38,298 nucleotides of DNA from Clostridia bacterium (GTDB lineage: Bacteria > Bacillota > Clostridia > Oscillospirales > CAG-272): positions 1-38,298 of the forward strand of contig JAFQGP010000150.1 of NCBI GenBank assembly GCA_017415485.1, read 5' to 3'. The first letter of the stretch is position 1. Every line of letters starts with the position of its first letter. A program made the position numbers and the translations under genes. This document shows, piece after piece, positions 33,043 to 38,298 of the stretch. Under the pieces are notes generated by a model that saw only the letters and a program-made list of their open reading frames with translations, searched no databases and was not told where the DNA came from.

Positions 33043-33071
33043 ATTATACAATAAAAAATAGCGTTTGTCAA
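33043..33071 (-). promoter_or_regulatory. Consensus promoter of orphan binding protein copy 2
   Basis: On the minus strand TTGACA (33071-33066), a 17-base spacer and TATAAT (33048-33043). To its right, 33072-33264 is AT-rich and holds only a 9-codon open frame at about 33136, which I do not call. Confidence 0.85.
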
Positions 33072-33264
33072 TGAGTTTTTTCAAAAATGTAAAACTCACG
33101 GTAATTATATTGTATATATATTAAAAGGAAGAAAAATGGCACATCACACAGCTGAAGTGTGCTGAAAAAGCAAACACAATTCGGGTAAATATTCCCAATA
33201 ATATGAATAATCGATAAAATCAGCTACTTATTTACATATTATTCAAAAAAATTTGTCCATAAGG

Positions 33265-33293
33265 TTGACAATTTGCCGATTTGATGGTATAAT
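33265..33293 (+). promoter_or_regulatory. Consensus promoter of the AMP-ligase/SGNH operon
   Basis: TTGACA (33265-33270), a 17-base spacer and TATAAT (33288-33293). The ligase ATG follows at 33360, giving a leader of about 60 bases. Confidence 0.85.
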
Positions 33294-33359
33294 GTTTTAT
33301 GTGTAGACTGTATAAACAAGTGACGGAATGAGCCAAAAAATTGAAAGAGAGAATGAAAA

Positions 33360-35105
33360 ATGGCAGAAAGAAAGAACGATTACATCAATCGCGACAAAAT
33401 CTGGATGAAATATTATTCAGAGGAAGCTAAAAACGCCACCCTCCCCGAATGCACCGCATACAATTACCTAAAGCAGATCAACAGCGACCGTTATAATGAA
33501 CCCGCGATCCATTATTATGGCAAAGACATCACCTTCGGAGAACTCGTTGACAGGATCGAAGCAACTGCACAGGCTTTCTGCGCTGCAGGAGTAAGACCCG
33601 GAGACATCGTTTCATTCCTTTCCGTTCAGATTCCCGAAACTATCGCAGCGATCTATGCGCTCAACAAGATCGGCGCAACGGCGAATATGATCGACCCCAG
33701 AATGGACATCTCGTTCATCAAGAGAATGATCGTCAACTCTGGCTCAAAAGTGTTTGTTACCCTTGATATCGCCTGGCCCAAGGTCGAGCAGATCAAAAAT
33801 TTGATAGATCAGGATCTGATCATCACGCAGTCTGCCGCAGCTTCGCTTCCTTGCATCAAAAAGATCGCAATGAAGATGGCGACAAAGACCAAGATCGGAT
33901 ATGGCGAAGATGTCATTACATGGAAGGAATTCATTAAGCGCGGTGAAGGCGTAGTGGCAGTCGAGGCTCCTTATGAGGGCGATGCTTCCATAGCTATTAC
34001 ATACACCGGCGGAACCACCGGATTCCCGAAGGGAGTTGTGCTTACTAATGACTCGGTCAATGCTGTTGTACTCAACTTCCGTTATTGCGATGTTGATTAC
34101 AGAGATAATGACCGCTATCTCGGCATTATCCCGGTATTTTCGGCATACGGACTCGTCTGCGGTATGCATATGCCGTTCTGTATGAGATGTACATTGGTTC
34201 CTATTCCTAAATTCGTTCCGCAACAGCTGGGCAAACTCGTCCGTGATTTCCACCCGAATCACATTATTTCCACCCCCGTATTTATCGAACTTCTTATCGG
34301 CAGCAAGGAAGTTGCCAATATGGATCTTTCCTTCCTTCGCACACTTGCGTCGGGCGGCGATTCGATGAACGAAGGCCTTGAGGCGAAGCTCAACGACTTC
34401 CGCGAAAAGCACGGTATGAAGTATCCTCTCGCACAGGGCTACGGTATGTCCGAGCTCTCTGCCGCAGCTTGCTTCTGTGTCAACAGGATATATAAGCAGG
34501 GAAGCGTTGGCATCCCCAGCCTTACGACCACTATCGAGATCATCGATCCCGAGACAGGTAAGGAAGTTCCGATCGGTAAGATCGGCGAGGTCTGTGTTAC
34601 CGGTCCTTCCATGATGAAGTGCTATTTCGACGCTCCCGAGGAGACTGCAAACGTAATGCGACTCCACGAGGACGGCAAGGTATGGATCCATTCGGGCGAC
34701 TGGGGCTATATGGATGAAGACGGTTTCGTATTCATCGTTGGCAGAATCAAGAGAATGATCACCCGCTTTGACGGCCATAAAGTCTTCCCCGTAAATCTCG
34801 AGGGACTGATCGACGCACGTGACGATGTTAAGAACGTCTGCGTCGTCGGCGTAAACGACCTCGACCACAGCCAGGGTCAGTATCCTCTCGTAGTTGTTCA
34901 GCTCGAGGGCGAGCTCAGCGAGGAAGAGAAGCGCGCAAAGTGCAGCGACATCTTCAAGCAGTGCGAGCGCGAGGTTGAAGAGCGCGGCAAGCCCGTTGCA
35001 GTAGTTGCCGTCGATGAAATGCCCCTCACCCCCATGGGTAAGAATGATTACCGTGCGATCGGTAAGACCTACAAGGACTTCGATTATAAGTCCTGGGTAA
35101 TTTGA
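33360..35105 (+). CDS. AMP-forming acyl-CoA synthetase/ligase-like enzyme
   Basis: A 581-residue adenylate-forming (ANL) enzyme. Core motifs are all present: the P-loop YTGGTTGFPKG (A3), QGYGMSE (A5), HSGDWGYMDEDGF with the ribose-binding Asp (A7), GRIKRMITRFDGHKVFPVNLE at the hinge (A8) and PLTPMGKNDY with the catalytic Lys (A10). It would activate a carboxylic acid to an acyl-adenylate and pass it to CoA or another thiol. The acid cannot be read; overall it resembles medium/long-chain fatty acyl-CoA ligases. No carrier-protein domain is fused and there is no signal peptide. The next gene, a secreted SGNH protein, starts 88 bases later with no terminator between. Confidence 0.88.
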   Translation: MAERKNDYINRDKIWMKYYSEEAKNATLPECTAYNYLKQINSDRYNEPAIHYYGKDITFGELVDRIEATAQAFCAAGVRPGDIVSFLSVQIPETIAAIYALNKIGATANMIDPRMDISFIKRMIVNSGSKVFVTLDIAWPKVEQIKNLIDQDLIITQSAAASLPCIKKIAMKMATKTKIGYGEDVITWKEFIKRGEGVVAVEAPYEGDASIAITYTGGTTGFPKGVVLTNDSVNAVVLNFRYCDVDYRDNDRYLGIIPVFSAYGLVCGMHMPFCMRCTLVPIPKFVPQQLGKLVRDFHPNHIISTPVFIELLIGSKEVANMDLSFLRTLASGGDSMNEGLEAKLNDFREKHGMKYPLAQGYGMSELSAAACFCVNRIYKQGSVGIPSLTTTIEIIDPETGKEVPIGKIGEVCVTGPSMMKCYFDAPEETANVMRLHEDGKVWIHSGDWGYMDEDGFVFIVGRIKRMITRFDGHKVFPVNLEGLIDARDDVKNVCVVGVNDLDHSQGQYPLVVVQLEGELSEEEKRAKCSDIFKQCEREVEERGKPVAVVAVDEMPLTPMGKNDYRAIGKTYKDFDYKSWVI

Positions 35106-35193
35106 TTTTTCATCCCCAGTATCGGACGTCCTTACGCAAGACGTAGAAAATATTAGCTTTTGAGAAACCATCGAATTAAAAAGGAGATTTGAA

Positions 35194-38100
35194 ATGAAAA
35201 CGATTTTAAAAAGAAGCACCGCGCTGTTCATATCATTTTGTATGATGCTTAGCGTGTTCGGTGCGATGCTTTCGGTAAATGCGTCCGGATCTGTCAGCGA
35301 AGCGAAAAAGTACGTTTCTCTCGGCGATTCTATGACCAATGGTTATGGCTTGCCAGGATATGACGGTGATATGGGCTGTTATGACTACGGTCACGTATCT
35401 TATGCCAACCAGCTGGCTGCATATTACGGTTTTGAGCATAGCCCTCTTGCTATGTCCGCTATGCGTGTGGAAGACCTGCATTGGCTTCTTGAGTTTGACT
35501 ACACCGATGCCGAGGCGGTTGCTATTACTGATAAGGACTACAATGACGGAAAATGGGAAGAATTCGGCGAAGCTGAATGGAATGCCAAGTTCCCGACTAC
35601 CGGTGACTATTGGACATGGAACGAGCTTTGCGACGATTACCGATTCGCATATGCAGCTGCATATATAAAGGCAGCACAGGGCGATGAAGCTGTTATTGCC
35701 GAGCTTGCGAAAAACGCAAGATATAAGATCAGGGATAAAGAAGCCGTAATAGTTGCCGAAACATATCAGACCGCAATCAGAGAAGCGGATGTTGTTTCTT
35801 TTGCAATGGGTAACGGTAACTTTGGTGTATTCCTTCTCAATCGTATCATGGAAGCGATCGGCTTTATGGGAACACCTGATGATACAATGATCTATAAGAT
35901 CGACCGCGCGATCGCGGCGTTGCCCGCTGATATGCAAGCTGATGTTAAGGCACTTATTCCCACGCTTTATGCTGCAATGGAGAATAAGTTGGGCGTTGTC
36001 ATCGACGATGGTGACGACAACAACACAACGGTTCTGGAAGCTATCGCCCATACCGCTGTATACACCTGCCTCAGCTTTGTGATCAATTACAGAGGATGCA
36101 TCGATGCTATCCTTACACTCAACGAAAAGGAAAACGTTGATATTATCCTTCTGAACCTCCTGAACACCTATAAGGACCCTGCAGACGACACCACGGCGGG
36201 AATATCCATCGGCGATCTGCTTGAAGCACTTTATGGTCCTCTCAACGCATATATTGCCGCATTGCCCGCCGTAATGCAGGCGAGCGGAAATCCTCTTTAC
36301 AGCAATGCTACATTCTATTATGCCGCACCCGAGGATATTTCCTGTATGGTAAATGTCTATGGATATGACTTCTACGAGAACGGATACGTTGCTCTTGAAA
36401 ACAGAGGTAACGGCGGCGTGACTTGCACAAATTCTACCACAAGAGACCGCTTTGTCACCGATATAGTCGGCGGTGGCAACGGTATCGTATGGGGCTTGCT
36501 CGGCGGCCTTGGCGTCGTTCCTGTTACGCTCGAGGAGATCTGTGCTTATGACGCAATGACCTATGCACAGAAGACCGCTTATGCGGCTGTCAATGCAGAC
36601 AAGGCAAAATCCTGCGCCGTATATCTGGCATTTGAAGCGGCAATTATCGAAAAAGCTTCCGCGAGCGCGGTGCTTATCGAATCCATGATGGCTCTGGGCA
36701 ACCTTGACGGTAATCTCTTCAATGGGGTAATGGGAAGTCTTGAAGGTAATATTATGAATGTTATCGGCAACGATCAAATGATGACCGTCGGCGCTGCGAC
36801 CGGTCTTGCGAACGTCGCTAACGCGGGAATCGCGGGCGCAGGCCTGGGACTCACCGGCAACGTTACCTTCGAGGACATTATCACAATTTACAGTGCCTCC
36901 GATAAGGATGCCGCCGCAAAGGCAGTGGCAGAAAAAGTTGCAAATGCCGAAGCAAACAGCACGGCAGTAAACTATATGGCAACCCAGGTGCCAGGATATG
37001 CTGAAGCAGCACACGATCAGTTCGTCCGGGGCGTAAAGGCGCAGATCGTCGAACAGCTTTATGGCTCGCTCAAGACTGCTGCCGAAAATATGACAACGAT
37101 CTGCACCCTCCTTGCAACCCCCCTCGCACTCAGCAACTCCATCAAGGACGATGCAACCGTTATAAGCCTTATGGCTCTGTTCGGCAGATGTAACCTCGGT
37201 CACGGCCTTGGCGGACATCCCTCGCCTGCGGGTCATAACGCTATGTTTGCCACTGTTCTCGAAGCATATGAGGGCGGTCACACCGCTATGGATGAGACCA
37301 TCGATAACCTCTTCTACCTCATAACCGAATATTCTGACGAAGCATACGCGCTCGTTGATTCGATGGCACTCAAGAACACCGATTATAACCTCACCAAGAA
37401 TTCTTCCTACGTAGCCTTCGGCGACAACAAAAAGCTCGCTGATTCTTACGCAGCGTATCTGAGCGGCGAGATCCAAAGCAAGTACGGTCTCACTTACAGC
37501 ACCAATACAGCCTATGCGATCGACGGCTCGAGGATCACCACCCTCGCGGGAGTCATCGCGGCAGATCCTTCGGTGATCGCAAATGCAGACCTTATCTCCA
37601 TAGGCTATAGCCTCAATAAGACCACCGAGGACACTCTCAATATCCTCTTCGACCTTCTTGCAAACGGCGAGTCCGCACTTCTCGCCGCACCGATGGATTG
37701 GGATTCGCTTTTCGGTCCTGAGGTAGGCGTCGAGATCAGGAATTACCTCAGCGGAATCAAGGGAATGCTTGACGCACAGGGAATGAACGTCAAGATCGCC
37801 GATATGAACTCGTTCTTTGCTCGTTTCAAGGACGGAATGACGATCTCCGAGGCGGCGCAGAAGGCGGTTGAGTATTTCGCATACTACGCAATCGAATACA
37901 TCGCCGTTCTTCCGAACGTTATTTCTGCGATCAGACAGATCAACCCCGATGCGATCATCACCGTCAATGCCATCAGCAATCCCGCAAAGGACGCGGGCAT
38001 CGTATTCGGCGAGACCTCGCTTATGTTCGGCGGCTACTTTGATACGCTTGTTGATCTCGTATATATGAGCACCGCGCTCGTTTCCGTGACGAATGACAAC

Positions 38101-38298
38101 GTAGTTCTCGTGCCCGCAACACAGGCGGAGACCACCTTCACCGGCAAGCTGCTTGGCGGAGGAACCGGTTTTGCCGGTCTGCTCGAGATCCTCAATTATA
38201 TGCTTGATAATACCCAGGTATCGATAACCTCCACCGAAGCGGGAGACGCATATACTCTCGGTCTGATGAAGAACGCGCTCAATATAACTATCAAGCGC
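35194..38298 (+). CDS. Very large secreted protein with SGNH esterase module (partial)
   Basis: An ORF of at least 1035 codons, open to the right edge of the window. AAGGAG precedes the ATG at 35194, and a Sec signal peptide (KR, hydrophobic core, likely cut after VNA at about 30) follows. The first module is an SGNH esterase: YVSLGDSMTNGYG (nucleophile Ser46), VVSFAMGNGNF (Asn-containing block III, 206-209), and GGHPSPAGH (675-681) as the likely catalytic His block, with a very long alpha-helical insertion between. From about 738 a second, diverged copy begins (YVAFGDNKKLADSYAAYLSG, Asn745 where Ser is expected; LISIGYSLNKT near 801). It is exported, probably acting on extracellular or cell-wall esters; no anchor is visible yet because the C-terminus is missing. 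Confidence 0.8.
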   Translation, partial: MKTILKRSTALFISFCMMLSVFGAMLSVNASGSVSEAKKYVSLGDSMTNGYGLPGYDGDMGCYDYGHVSYANQLAAYYGFEHSPLAMSAMRVEDLHWLLEFDYTDAEAVAITDKDYNDGKWEEFGEAEWNAKFPTTGDYWTWNELCDDYRFAYAAAYIKAAQGDEAVIAELAKNARYKIRDKEAVIVAETYQTAIREADVVSFAMGNGNFGVFLLNRIMEAIGFMGTPDDTMIYKIDRAIAALPADMQADVKALIPTLYAAMENKLGVVIDDGDDNNTTVLEAIAHTAVYTCLSFVINYRGCIDAILTLNEKENVDIILLNLLNTYKDPADDTTAGISIGDLLEALYGPLNAYIAALPAVMQASGNPLYSNATFYYAAPEDISCMVNVYGYDFYENGYVALENRGNGGVTCTNSTTRDRFVTDIVGGGNGIVWGLLGGLGVVPVTLEEICAYDAMTYAQKTAYAAVNADKAKSCAVYLAFEAAIIEKASASAVLIESMMALGNLDGNLFNGVMGSLEGNIMNVIGNDQMMTVGAATGLANVANAGIAGAGLGLTGNVTFEDIITIYSASDKDAAAKAVAEKVANAEANSTAVNYMATQVPGYAEAAHDQFVRGVKAQIVEQLYGSLKTAAENMTTICTLLATPLALSNSIKDDATVISLMALFGRCNLGHGLGGHPSPAGHNAMFATVLEAYEGGHTAMDETIDNLFYLITEYSDEAYALVDSMALKNTDYNLTKNSSYVAFGDNKKLADSYAAYLSGEIQSKYGLTYSTNTAYAIDGSRITTLAGVIAADPSVIANADLISIGYSLNKTTEDTLNILFDLLANGESALLAAPMDWDSLFGPEVGVEIRNYLSGIKGMLDAQGMNVKIADMNSFFARFKDGMTISEAAQKAVEYFAYYAIEYIAVLPNVISAIRQINPDAIITVNAISNPAKDAGIVFGETSLMFGGYFDTLVDLVYMSTALVSVTNDNVVLVPATQAETTFTGKLLGGGTGFAGLLEILNYMLDNTQVSITSTEAGDAYTLGLMKNALNITIKR

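Noticed and set aside
33136..33165. A tiny ORF (M-A-H-H-T-A-E-V-C) with a purine-rich site before it, upstream of the AMP ligase
   Set aside because: It lies before the ligase promoter, has no regulatory codon run and no terminator after it, so it is not a leader peptide by the criteria met at pheA.
35233..37476. A 747-codon open frame antisense to the giant SGNH gene
   Set aside because: Same cause: biased codons on the plus strand. The plus frame has a signal peptide, a Shine-Dalgarno and SGNH motifs, while the minus frame has none.

Overview
The window looks like a chromosomal segment from an uncultured, probably gut-dwelling Clostridia-type member of the Bacillota (inference). The grounds are sigma-A promoters with near-consensus TTGACA/TATAAT boxes, strong AGGAGG-type ribosome binding sites, lipoproteins with the lipobox of Gram-positive solute-binding proteins, DUF975 and RDD membrane proteins, and CUT1-type sugar ABC transport genes. 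No tRNA, rRNA, CRISPR array, phage gene or transposase was found.

Layout. 1-2640: the tail of an unidentified gene, an APH-like kinase and an MBL-fold hydrolase (minus strand), diverging from a DUF975 membrane protein. 2643-2889: a short element bounded by 34-bp inverted repeats that carries a bidirectional terminator. 2919-11264 (minus strand): one aromatic amino acid operon in the order pheL (leader peptide), pheA, aroB, aroC, aroE-aroK fusion, aroQ, aroA, tyrA, aroF. It encodes every step from PEP plus erythrose-4-phosphate to chorismate, and on to prephenate and the phenylpyruvate and hydroxyphenylpyruvate branches. In front of pheA is a ribosome-mediated attenuator: a consensus promoter, a 25-codon peptide containing Phe-Tyr-Tyr-Tyr-Phe, and an intrinsic terminator whose U-run abuts the pheA ribosome binding site.

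11298-13551: two tandem paralogous lipoproteins of unknown function. 13800-15707: a large lipoprotein with the three short motifs, in order, of GT80-type sialyltransferases. 15742-18073: a minus-strand pair, an FAD oxidoreductase and a membrane protein. 18259-27253 (plus strand): an RDD protein, then a CUT1 ABC transporter (ATPase, two permeases, binding lipoprotein) followed closely by a staphylococcal-nuclease-like lipoprotein and a large OB-fold/Ig-like lipoprotein. I read the last six genes as a candidate surface system for degrading and taking up nucleic acid or related polymers; the substrate is not shown by the sequence. 27384-28001: a small SGNH hydrolase.

28002-28520: a non-coding stretch packed with about eleven consecutive hairpins. 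28521-29741: tyrS, with no T-box leader. 29872-32999: two tandem solute-binding lipoproteins without permeases, each with its own promoter and terminator, evidently a tandem duplication. 33360-38298: an AMP-forming acyl-CoA-ligase-like enzyme, then a very large secreted protein with an SGNH esterase module and a degenerate second copy, running off the right edge.

The strongest points for follow-up are the mixed Phe/Tyr attenuator, the nuclease plus OB-fold transporter locus, the sialyltransferase-like motifs in a predicted surface lipoprotein, the AroE-AroK fusion and the hairpin mosaic.
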